A DNA stretch of 64,000 nucleotides from an uncultured Alphaproteobacteria bacterium (GTDB lineage: Bacteria; Pseudomonadota; Alphaproteobacteria; Puniceispirillales; Marisalimonadaceae). The DNA lies in contig CAKZQZ010000121.1 in assembly GCA_937142855.1 (NCBI GenBank), forward strand, positions 1-64,000, in the 5' to 3' direction. The position numbers and the translations under genes are program-made. Below the pieces are notes generated by a model, which ran no database searches, was not told the DNA's origin, and saw only the letters and a program-made list of their open reading frames with translations. This document shows, piece by piece, positions 56,677 through 64,000 of the stretch (positions within the stretch are counted from its first letter, which is position 1; the number at the start of each line of letters is the position of its first letter).

Positions 56677-56761
56677 AAAAAAAACCTTAAAAAGTTTATG
56701 TATAACATTGTAAAGTTAAATTGCAATTTTTGGTTTAATAAAAATTTATAATTTAATATTG

Positions 56762-58360
56762 TTAAACACTTTTAAAAACCACCTTAACAGTAGCTCCTAA
56801 ACATTTACCATTTTTATTATATCTATTATATACTTCAATCTCTCCGCCATGCGCACTTATTATTTCTTTAGATATAGATAAACCTAATCCAGAATGACTT
56901 CCAAAGTTTTCATTTTGAGGTCTTTCGCTATAGAATCTATTAAAAACTTTATTTAATGCGGACTCGTGGAAGCCTGAACCATTATCCTCCACTAAAATAA
57001 TTAAATTTTGATTTTTTTGTTCAATAATAATATTTATTATTTGATTAATTTTTGAAAAGGAAGCTGCGTTTTGTATAAGGTTATCAAAAACTTGAGCAAT
57101 TTTATTTTCATCTCCCATAATACGCAAACTCTCATTTATTTTAGAAATTTGTAATTTGCAATTTATAGTAGAAGACCTAATGTCGATTAATGTTTCTAAA
57201 AGAGCTACAATATTAATTTCTTTCATCTCTATCCTGGATAGCTCAGCATCTAATCTTGAAGCTGCAGAAATATCGTTTATTAACCTATCAACTCTTTCAA
57301 CATCATTTTGAATAACTTTAATTAATTTTTTTTGATCTTTAATATTTTTAATTTTACCAATTGTTTCTGACGCAGATCTAATAGATGTCATTGGATTTTT
57401 TAATTCATGTGCAATATCAGCTGCAAAATCAGCTATATGATCAATTCTATTTTGTAACTCGTTAGTCATTTTAAAAAATGATCTACCAAGGTCTCCTATC
57501 TCATCTCTTCTTGTCCTAAAAGCATCTAAATTAAATCTTTTTAGTTTTTGATCTTCAGAAATTTTATCTGCTTCATTTGCTAGTTTGACTATAGGAGAAG
57601 TTATTGAACGACCAAAATATATAGCCAAGGTAATTGTAGCTAGCAAAATAAGTCCAAATGCCTTAAATAACTCAGTTTCTAAATCTATTAATTCTTGTTC
57701 TATTTTTTCTCCTGAAACAGATAATAGAACCGCCCCCCTTACCATACGTATATTTTTAATTGGAATAGCTACTGATAAAAAAAGTTTACCTTGTTTATCT
57801 TGTCTTAACATTTTGAAACTTTTTCCTTTTAGGGCCATTATGACCTCTGGATTGTTATCAAAAGAAAAAACACTATCATCATTATATATTGGTACATTTA
57901 ATGGGCGTGATATAAAATTTGAGAATAGAGAAACAAAACTATCAAAGTACTCTTTAAATAAAGAGTTTTTTTTAACTGAGGGCAAAGGGCTAACTTTTAC
58001 AAATGGACTATACTTCATACTCGTTTTAGTGTCTGCTATCAAATTTCCGTAAATGTTGAAAACTCGAGCTCTTATATTCGATCCATAATCAACTTTTGGG
58101 ATAAGGCTTTGTAAAGCAGGACTTGAAATTTGATTGTTTTGGATTAAACCATATTGACTTTCTGCTAGAGCTAATGCTTTTGTAAGTGTAATACCTTGTC
58201 TTTCTATTGCAGCAAACTCAGATTTAATAAGTATGTCTTGATATTTGTTAAAGTAAATTATTATAATTGGATATAATAAGACTGGTAATAAAATAATAAA
58301 TAATATCCTTAGATTCAAAGGAAAATATAACTTGTTTAGATATGTTCTTAATATCTTCAA
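56762..58360 (-). CDS. chvG: Sensor histidine kinase, ChvG-like
   Basis: This 532-residue kinase has two membrane helices (about residues 13-35 and 233-252) around a periplasmic sensor domain, then HAMP, the phospho-acceptor His in ADIAHELKNPMTSIRSA, the N box QNAASFSK and G boxes VEDNGSGF and SGLGLSISKEI. Start is TTG, 2 bp after chvI, so the two are coupled. ChvG/ChvI controls envelope stress and acid response in Rhizobiales. Assignment rests on the locus (next to ahcY) plus domain layout. Confidence 0.87.
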   Translation of the reverse strand: MKILRTYLNKLYFPLNLRILFIILLPVLLYPIIIIYFNKYQDILIKSEFAAIERQGITLTKALALAESQYGLIQNNQISSPALQSLIPKVDYGSNIRARVFNIYGNLIADTKTSMKYSPFVKVSPLPSVKKNSLFKEYFDSFVSLFSNFISRPLNVPIYNDDSVFSFDNNPEVIMALKGKSFKMLRQDKQGKLFLSVAIPIKNIRMVRGAVLLSVSGEKIEQELIDLETELFKAFGLILLATITLAIYFGRSITSPIVKLANEADKISEDQKLKRFNLDAFRTRRDEIGDLGRSFFKMTNELQNRIDHIADFAADIAHELKNPMTSIRSASETIGKIKNIKDQKKLIKVIQNDVERVDRLINDISAASRLDAELSRIEMKEINIVALLETLIDIRSSTINCKLQISKINESLRIMGDENKIAQVFDNLIQNAASFSKINQIINIIIEQKNQNLIILVEDNGSGFHESALNKVFNRFYSERPQNENFGSHSGLGLSISKEIISAHGGEIEVYNRYNKNGKCLGATVKVVFKSV

Positions 58361-58362
58361 TT

Positions 58363-59049
58363 TTATACGTCTCTATACCTATATCCGACACCATATAGGG
58401 TCTCAATAGAGTCAAACCCCTTATCAAAAACTCTAAATTTTCTTCTCATTCTTTTTATATGACTATCGATAGTTCTATCATCAACATATATAGTCTCACC
58501 GTATGCCGTATCTATTAATTGGTCTCTGTTTTTCACTAACCCAGGCCTTAAAGCTAATGAATGTAGTATTAAAAATTCAGTTACAGTTAGCCTTACCTCT
58601 TCGCCCTTCCATGTACATAAATGCTTATCAGGATCAAGAGATAAATGATTCCTTTGTATCATTTTAGAAGAGTGTGTTGTATCCGAAGAGCTTCTTCTCA
58701 ATACAGCTCGTATTCTTTCAATTAATAATTTTTGAGAAAATGGCTTAGTTATATAGTCATCGGCTCCCATCCGAAGACCAAAAGCTTCATCAATTTCATC
58801 ATCTTTACTAGTCAAAAATATTACTGGAACATTATTGGATATTCTTAATTCTTTAAGTAATTCCATTCCATCCATTTTAGGCATTTTTATATCTAAAACA
58901 GCTAAATCTGGTGAGTTTTTTTGCAGGGCAAAAAGACCTTGTTGACTATCACTATATGTTTCAACCACCCACCCTTCGGCTCTTAAAGCTACTGACACAG
59001 ACGCTAAAATATTACTATCATCATCGACAAGAATTATTTTTTCACTCAT
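58363..59049 (-). CDS. chvI: OmpR-family response regulator, ChvI-like
   Basis: This 228-residue regulator has a receiver domain ([18 protein letters not shown], phospho-Asp in [13 protein letters not shown], Lys in YITKPFSQ) and a winged-helix DNA-binding domain ([33 protein letters not shown]). The track start at 59061 is GTG; the ATG at 59049 begins [11 protein letters not shown] and is preferred. It is read first, then chvG. Together they form one two-component operon. Confidence 0.92.
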   Translation of the reverse strand: MSEKIILVDDDSNILASVSVALRAEGWVVETYSDSQQGLFALQKNSPDLAVLDIKMPKMDGMELLKELRISNNVPVIFLTSKDDEIDEAFGLRMGADDYITKPFSQKLLIERIRAVLRRSSSDTTHSSKMIQRNHLSLDPDKHLCTWKGEEVRLTVTEFLILHSLALRPGLVKNRDQLIDTAYGETIYVDDRTIDSHIKRMRRKFRVFDKGFDSIETLYGVGYRYRDV

Positions 59050-59149
59050 TTTTTTGTCCACAAATTATTGATTTAATTGATATTAAAATATTTTAAGAAA
59101 ATTTAGGTTTATTCAAGGCTAAATTAAGTTATTTTTATTATTTTTAATA

Positions 59150-61996
59150 TTAATGAGCTTCAGCCCAATTTTTTCCATACCCAGTATCTACTTTTAATTT
59201 TACATTTAAGGGAACTATAGGCAAATTTGCTGTTTCCATTATAGGCAAAATAATATTGGTAAACTTTTGAATTTTATTTTCATTTATTTCGAATACTAGT
59301 TCATCATGTACTTGCATTAACATTGATATTTGATCTTTATGATCAGATAAATTTCTATGTAATTGAACCATTGCTATTTTAATTATATCAGCGGCGGTCC
59401 CTTGGATAGGAGCGTTAATTGCTTGTCTTTCTGCAAAGCCTCTTAATCTTTGATTTTTTGAATCATTCCCATTTATGTAGATTCTTCTTTTAAATAATGT
59501 TTCTACATAACCGTTAATATCTAACTGCTGTTTAATATTTTCCATATAATCTCTAATCCTAGGGAATCTAGAAAAATATGCATTAATAAAATCTTTAGCT
59601 TCGCTTGAAGTACATTTTAGTTGTTTCGCAAGCCCATAAGGTGAAATACCATAAATGATCCCAAAATTAATTGTTTTTGCTTTTCTTCTATGATCTGAAT
59701 TAACTTGATCTATACGAATTCCAAAAACCTTAGAGGCCGTATCTGTATGAATATCAATGTCATTATTAAAAGCTTCAAGCATTTTTGTTTCATCAGCAAT
59801 ATGAGCAATCAATCTTAATTCTATCTGAGAATAATCCATAGAAACTAATTTAAAACCATCCTTTGGCTCAAATGCCGTTCTTATAAGCCTTCCCTCTGAA
59901 GTTCTTATTGGAATGTTTTGTAAGTTAGGATTTGATGAGGACAACCTACCAGTACTTGCGCCAACCATTGAATAACTAGTATGGACTCTTTTAGTTTTAG
60001 GATTTATTTGTTCAATCAATGCGTCAGCATAGGTACTTCGAAGCTTAGAAAAGTGTCTCCAATCTAAAATAAGTTTTGCTATTGGGTGCCCTTCATCAGA
60101 AATATTTTCTAAGACTTCAACGCTTGTTTGCCAAGAACCATTTTTTGATTTTTTACCACCTGTAATTTTCATTTCATCAAATAGAATTTCGCCTAACTGT
60201 TTAGGTGATCCAACATTAAAAACTTTTTTACTTAGATTAAAAATTTTCTCTTCTACAATTTTGATTTCTTTAGATAAATTATCAGAAATCTCTCTAAGCT
60301 TTATGGGGTTAACAATAACTCCCGTATCTTCCATTTGAATTAGTACATTAATTAAAGGATTTTCTAGTCTTTTATATACCGTGAATTTTTTATCATTTAT
60401 TATTCTTGGCAAAACCCTATTATAAACTGATAACGTAATGTCAGCGTCTTCTGCAGCATAATCTAGAGCTTCTTGAGGAGAAAGTTCGTTAAATAAAATT
60501 TTATTTTTACCTTTACCGCATATTTCTTCAAATTTTATAGTTTCGTGTTGTAATTCTCGCAAAGCCAATGAATCTAATTTATGATTATCAACTCTTCCCG
60601 CATCTAACACATAGGAAATACACATTGTATCTGCAATGGGATTTAAAATGATACTACCATTTTTTGGCTGTCTCATAACCAAAGCGTCAAATTTTATATT
60701 ATGACCTACTTTTAAGATAGAGGAGTCCTCTAACAGAGGTTTCATTAAGCTAATTGCATCATTAAATTGTATTTGTTCAAACGAACCACTGTTACTAGAA
60801 ATAAAGTTAGGTTCATTTATGTTCAAATCATTTCCATGTCTAAGCGGAACATAAGAAGCAACACCTTCTTTAAAAGAGAGAGAAATCCCAATTAAGTCTG
60901 CTGATTTAGCATTTAAAGAATTTGTTTCACAATCTATAGCTATAACAGATTGTTCAGAGCACTCTGTTACAAATTTTTTTAAATTCTCAGTTGTATCTAT
61001 CAATTGATAATCTTGTATTTTTTTATATTCTTTGTGCTCTTTCACTATATTAAAATGAGGAGTGTCAATTTGTTCTTTAGTTTCAAACTCCTCGTAATTC
61101 TCGTATTTATTTAACAAACTCTTAAACCCATGTGTTTTTAAAAAAGGGATCAATTTCTTTGTATCTAATAAGGTACTTATTTTAAAATCTTCAATTTTTG
61201 ATATGACTGAAACATCTTTTTTTAATGTAACTAAAGACCTAGATAGTCGAGCTTGATCAGCAAACTGTATAAGGTTTTCTCTTCTTTTATTTTGTTTAAT
61301 TTCTGCAGCTCTAGATAATAATTGATCTAAATTATCAAATTGATTTATTAGTTCAGCAGCAGTTTTAACACCTATCCCTGGAACACCAGGAATATTATCA
61401 CTACTATCACCTGCAAGTGATTGAACATCTATAACTTTATTGGGGTATACACCAAACTTTTCAAATACCTTATCCTCATTGATCCAAAATTGTTTCATTG
61501 GATCAAATAAAATAATATTATCATCCACTAGTTGCATCAAATCTTTGTCACTAGAGATTATTATTACTTTTTTTTTCATATCTTGGGCTAGAGACGCGTA
61601 TGTAGCAATTAAATCATCAGCCTCAAAACCTTCCATTTCAACCACAGGCAAACCAATTGCTTCTGTTGCATTTCGAATAATAGAAAATTGAGGTATCAAA
61701 TCCTCTGGTGGATCTGATCTATTTCCTTTATAATCTTCATAGATTTCGTTTCTAAAAGTTTTTCTAGCAACATCAAAAATAACAGCCGCATATATTGGTT
61801 TAAGATCGTCAATAAGTTTTAGGAGCATTTTAGTGAAACCAAACACAGCGTTAACTGGAACACCATCTTGATTAGTCATCGGTGGTAATCCATAAAAAGC
61901 TCTAAAAATATACCCTGAACCATCAATCAATATTAGATTATTAGGATCATGTGATTTTAATTCTGGCCTTAAGCTTATCTCTTTATCATTTGTCAT
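59150..61996 (-). CDS. polA: DNA polymerase I
   Basis: This 948-residue polymerase has all three activities: the 5' nuclease (LILIDGSGYIFRAFYGLPP, IISSDKDLMQLVDD, GDSSDNIPGVPGIG), a 3'-5' exonuclease with intact metal residues (IAIDCETNSL and YAAEDADITLSVY), and polymerase motifs A and C (LVSMDYSQIELRLIAH, MQVHDELVFE). Length and order are normal, so proofreading is likely retained. It repairs DNA and removes RNA primers. It is divergent from the ABC ATPase gene across 174 bp. Confidence 0.97.
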   Translation of the reverse strand: MTNDKEISLRPELKSHDPNNLILIDGSGYIFRAFYGLPPMTNQDGVPVNAVFGFTKMLLKLIDDLKPIYAAVIFDVARKTFRNEIYEDYKGNRSDPPEDLIPQFSIIRNATEAIGLPVVEMEGFEADDLIATYASLAQDMKKKVIIISSDKDLMQLVDDNIILFDPMKQFWINEDKVFEKFGVYPNKVIDVQSLAGDSSDNIPGVPGIGVKTAAELINQFDNLDQLLSRAAEIKQNKRRENLIQFADQARLSRSLVTLKKDVSVISKIEDFKISTLLDTKKLIPFLKTHGFKSLLNKYENYEEFETKEQIDTPHFNIVKEHKEYKKIQDYQLIDTTENLKKFVTECSEQSVIAIDCETNSLNAKSADLIGISLSFKEGVASYVPLRHGNDLNINEPNFISSNSGSFEQIQFNDAISLMKPLLEDSSILKVGHNIKFDALVMRQPKNGSIILNPIADTMCISYVLDAGRVDNHKLDSLALRELQHETIKFEEICGKGKNKILFNELSPQEALDYAAEDADITLSVYNRVLPRIINDKKFTVYKRLENPLINVLIQMEDTGVIVNPIKLREISDNLSKEIKIVEEKIFNLSKKVFNVGSPKQLGEILFDEMKITGGKKSKNGSWQTSVEVLENISDEGHPIAKLILDWRHFSKLRSTYADALIEQINPKTKRVHTSYSMVGASTGRLSSSNPNLQNIPIRTSEGRLIRTAFEPKDGFKLVSMDYSQIELRLIAHIADETKMLEAFNNDIDIHTDTASKVFGIRIDQVNSDHRRKAKTINFGIIYGISPYGLAKQLKCTSSEAKDFINAYFSRFPRIRDYMENIKQQLDINGYVETLFKRRIYINGNDSKNQRLRGFAERQAINAPIQGTAADIIKIAMVQLHRNLSDHKDQISMLMQVHDELVFEINENKIQKFTNIILPIMETANLPIVPLNVKLKVDTGYGKNWAEAH

Positions 61997-62170
61997 AATA
62001 AATAATTTTCAAAAGAAAGGTTTGTTAAATGAATGAACAATTTAATTGTTAAAAACTACCACATTAATTTTGGTTAATTATAGTTAATTTGATATCATTG
62101 TCATTAATTCATAATTAAATTCTTAGTTTAAAAATCATAATGCTTAGAACCACTATTTACAGGAAAAAGA
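61997..62170. other. AT-rich divergent intergenic region
   Basis: This 174-bp gap separates divergent polA and the ABC ATPase gene and must hold both promoters. It contains several TTAATT-type motifs but no inverted repeat or promoter I would call with confidence. A GGA-rich element (ACAGGAAAAAG) lies just before the ATPase ATG. Confidence 0.4.
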
Positions 62171-63127
62171 ATGAAAACTAAATATTGGGATTTTCCAGAA
62201 AACAGATTAGCTGTTGAAATAAAAAACCTAAATAAAATTTATAATGACGAAAATCAGAATTTTGCTGTTGAAAATGTTTCTTTAGAAATTCCTACTGGAA
62301 GCATTTTTGGTTTATTAGGTCCTAATGGTGCTGGAAAATCAACGTTGATTAACATAATTTCTGGCGTTGTTATAAAAACATCCGGCAATGTCTCTATATG
62401 GGGATATGATATTGATAAAGAAAGAAAACAATCTAAACTGGCTATAGGGGTGGTTCCTCAAGAGCTTAATATTGATGCCTTTTTTACACCTAAAGAAATG
62501 TTAAATTTACACTCTGGAATGTTTAATGTTCCTAAATCTTCATGGATAAGTCATGACTTATTAGAATTAATGGATTTAACTGACAAAGCTAGCACTTACA
62601 GTAGAAAATTATCTGGGGGTATGAGGAGAAGGTTATTAGTTGCTAAAGCAATGGTACACTCTCCACCAATAATTATATTAGATGAACCTACAGCAGGCGT
62701 AGACGTGGAGTTACGACAGAAACTTTGGGAAAACTTTATAAAATTAAATAAACAGGGAGTTACAATAATACTCACAACCCATTATTTGGAGGAAGCTGAA
62801 TATTTATGTGATCATATCGCTATAATTAACAAAGGTAAAATTATAGCAAATGAAAAAAAAGAAACCTTACTTACTAAATTTAATCAAAAAATAATTAAAA
62901 TTAAAATAAATGAAACAAAAATATCAAAAAAAGATATGTTGTCACTCCAAAAAATAGGAAGTGTAAAATTACTAGAAAGTGAAATTGAAATTAATTACAA
63001 ATTAAATGAAATTAGTATGAAAAATATTATTGAAATTTTATATAAAACTGACCTAGACATTATAGATCTATCTACAAAGGAAGTAAGCTTAGAAGATGTT
63101 TTTATAAATTTGACAAGTAATCATTAG
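62171..63127 (+). CDS. ABC-2 type transporter ATP-binding protein
   Basis: This 318-residue single ABC ATPase has [19 protein letters not shown] (Walker A), LSGGMRRRLLVAKAMVHSP (signature) and IIILDEPTAGVDVELRQ (Walker B), and a C-terminal regulatory tail, as in YadG-type exporters. The usual ABC-2 permease partner is not directly downstream; GIY-YIG and unknown genes follow. A permease may be encoded elsewhere. Substrate is unknown; drug, lipid or polysaccharide export are all possible. Confidence 0.9.
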   Translation: MKTKYWDFPENRLAVEIKNLNKIYNDENQNFAVENVSLEIPTGSIFGLLGPNGAGKSTLINIISGVVIKTSGNVSIWGYDIDKERKQSKLAIGVVPQELNIDAFFTPKEMLNLHSGMFNVPKSSWISHDLLELMDLTDKASTYSRKLSGGMRRRLLVAKAMVHSPPIIILDEPTAGVDVELRQKLWENFIKLNKQGVTIILTTHYLEEAEYLCDHIAIINKGKIIANEKKETLLTKFNQKIIKIKINETKISKKDMLSLQKIGSVKLLESEIEINYKLNEISMKNIIEILYKTDLDIIDLSTKEVSLEDVFINLTSNH

Positions 63128-63138
63128 AACTAATCCAA

Positions 63139-63393
63139 ATGAAATGGTGCGTTTATATGCTTTTATGTAACGACAACTCTATCTATACTGGTATAACAAA
63201 TGACTTAAATAAAAGATTTAGAACGCATATTTCTGGTAAAGGCGCAAAATATTTTAGAGGACGAAAACCTATTGATGTAGTTTATACAGAATTTTTTATA
63301 AATAGAAGCATGGCAACTAAACGTGAAATAGAAATTAAGAAACTAAATAGAAAGAAAAAAGAAATACTTATTAATAAACAATCAAAAATTTAA
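63139..63393 (+). CDS. GIY-YIG domain protein (UPF0213/YhbQ-like)
   Basis: This 84-residue single-domain protein has VYMLLCNDNSIYTGITNDLN with the YxM and YTG core, then the Arg in KRFRTHISGKGAKYFRG. It is the size of the stand-alone YhbQ/UPF0213 nuclease-like proteins and has no homing-endonuclease DNA-binding extension. Function in repair or RNA metabolism is not settled. It starts 11 bp after the ABC ATPase gene. Confidence 0.9.
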   Translation: MKWCVYMLLCNDNSIYTGITNDLNKRFRTHISGKGAKYFRGRKPIDVVYTEFFINRSMATKREIEIKKLNRKKKEILINKQSKI

Positions 63394-63402
63394 GGAGTTA
63401 TT

Positions 63403-63747
63403 ATGTCTAAATCTAAATATTTTTTTATAGTTTCAATGAATGTTAAAACTGAGTATGAGGATTTATTTAATGAAGTTTATGATACTGAGCATATCCCTTA
63501 TTTGTTAGAAGTCCCTGGTGTACAAAAGGTATCTAGAGGAAGAGGACTTCCCTTTTCTTTTTCTATAGGTGGAATGACTAAGTCAATGGATGCACCTAAT
63601 CAAAAATTTGTAGCCATATATGAATTGGATAACCCTGAAGTGGTAAATAGTAACGAATGGTCAGTTGCTGTTGAAAAAGGTAGATGGGGAACTCAGGTAA
63701 GAGAACATACATCTGAAAGATCACATTTTATGTATAAATCTTGTTGA
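63403..63747 (+). CDS. Small conserved protein, possibly a dimeric alpha/beta barrel
   Basis: This 114-residue cytoplasmic protein has no membrane segment. It begins SKYFFIVSMNVKTEYEDLFN and has EHIPYLLEVPGVQKVSRGRG, which looks like the EthD or Dabb ferredoxin-like fold in which strand and helix pairs dimerise. The later region KFVAIYELDNPEVVNSNEW fits that pattern. I do not recognise the family with certainty and give no reaction. It has a ribosome binding site AAGGAG 8 bases before the ATG. Confidence 0.7.
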   Translation: MSKSKYFFIVSMNVKTEYEDLFNEVYDTEHIPYLLEVPGVQKVSRGRGLPFSFSIGGMTKSMDAPNQKFVAIYELDNPEVVNSNEWSVAVEKGRWGTQVREHTSERSHFMYKSC

Positions 63748-63830
63748 TTTAGGACTGAAAAAAATAATTTGACTTAATAAGTCTTTTATAATCATATTAA
63801 TTATTAGTGTCATTAATAGGGGGATTTATT

Positions 63831-64000
63831 ATGACAAATATAATCGAAACTAAATTTGGTACTTTAGTAAATACTAGCAAGATAGCTGCGGGAAGCGCTT
63901 CTAGCATTAAAAAAAGTGGAGCTTTTTACAGTTTTTCTATTAGGATAAGTAACGATGATATTCGTGAATATTCTTTTACTGACCGCTCACGGGCTTTATA
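63831..64000 (+). CDS. Unknown protein, cut by the window end
   Basis: An ATG at 63831 opens a frame that runs to the end of the window (56 codons). A GGGGG-containing ribosome binding site lies 8 bases upstream. The translation starts MTNIIETKFGTLVNTSKIAA and continues SFSIRISNDDIREYSFTDRS, suggesting a mixed alpha/beta soluble protein without a signal peptide. I do not recognise it. Confidence 0.6.
   Translation, partial: MTNIIETKFGTLVNTSKIAAGSASSIKKSGAFYSFSIRISNDDIREYSFTDRSRAL

Noticed and set aside
63139-63393. GIY-YIG gene as a homing endonuclease or mobile element
   Set aside because: It is the size of the stand-alone YhbQ-like family, with no DNA-binding extension, intron or repeats around it.
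1-64000. CRISPR arrays, insertion sequences, prophage or integrase sites
   Set aside because: No spaced direct repeats, transposase motifs or attachment-like duplications next to the three tRNAs were seen by eye.

Overview
The window looks like part of the chromosome of a streamlined, very AT-rich alphaproteobacterium, most likely a free-living marine one of the SAR11, HIMB59 or AEGEAN-169 type. The species cannot be fixed from the sequence alone. The alphaproteobacterial call rests on gene order: murA, DUF2948, hisG, hisD, infA, maf, rng, yacG, tRNA-Phe; then tRNA-Ala, TIGR02300, aroA, cmk, rpsA, ihfB, trpF, trpB, trpA, accD, folC, trxA; and tsaE, ahcY, chvG, chvI. Intergenic spaces are short, genes often overlap by 4 bp, TTG starts are common, and I see no insertion sequence, prophage or CRISPR array. 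No gene-free stretch exceeds 300 bp.

Layout. 1-6.4 kb: the end of a TRAP permease, a small membrane protein, a complete BMP-type nucleoside ABC importer (ATPase, two permeases, binding protein), and a secreted FecR-like protein behind a terminator hairpin. 6.4-9.9 kb (minus): a catabolic operon of D-2-hydroxyacid dehydrogenase, HpcH/HpaI aldolase, MDR oxidoreductase and a TSUP exporter. 10-16.8 kb (minus): an acetyltransferase, tRNA-Phe and the yacG-rng-maf-infA-hisD-hisG-DUF2948-murA block. 16.9-23.8 kb: tRNA-Thr and the translation operon thrS-infC-rpmI-rplT-pheS-pheT. 23.8-37.1 kb: a glycosyltransferase, a hydrolase, a GST, an acetyltransferase, glutamate synthase gltBD, a LysR regulator with a flavodoxin-less CysJ-like reductase, uppP and an NDUFA9-like protein. 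37.2-40.5 kb: RNase D, lptC-lptA-lptB and ptsN. 40.5-43.3 kb (minus): a second aldolase and hydroxyacid dehydrogenase cluster. 43.4-53 kb: tRNA-Ala, TIGR02300 and the long aroA to folC operon. 53-62 kb (minus): trxA, exonuclease I, tsaE, ahcY, the ChvG/ChvI two-component system and polA. 62.2-64 kb: an ABC ATPase, a GIY-YIG protein and two small unknowns, the last cut by the window end.

Two points need more than the ORF track. infC (IF-3) is shown there only as a 66-residue fragment; the full gene is open to an AUA start behind a good ribosome binding site. tsaE is split by a -1 frame change at a run of ten A residues; the second frame encodes the expected TsaE C-terminus and ends in an ATGA overlap with the next gene. 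Two genes under 60 codons (yacG and a conserved small protein before murA) were also missing from the track.

No clearly new multi-gene system stands out. The most interesting items are the tsaE slippage site, the infC AUA start, candidate RNA leaders before rpsA and rpmI, and the two parallel aldolase/dehydrogenase modules.
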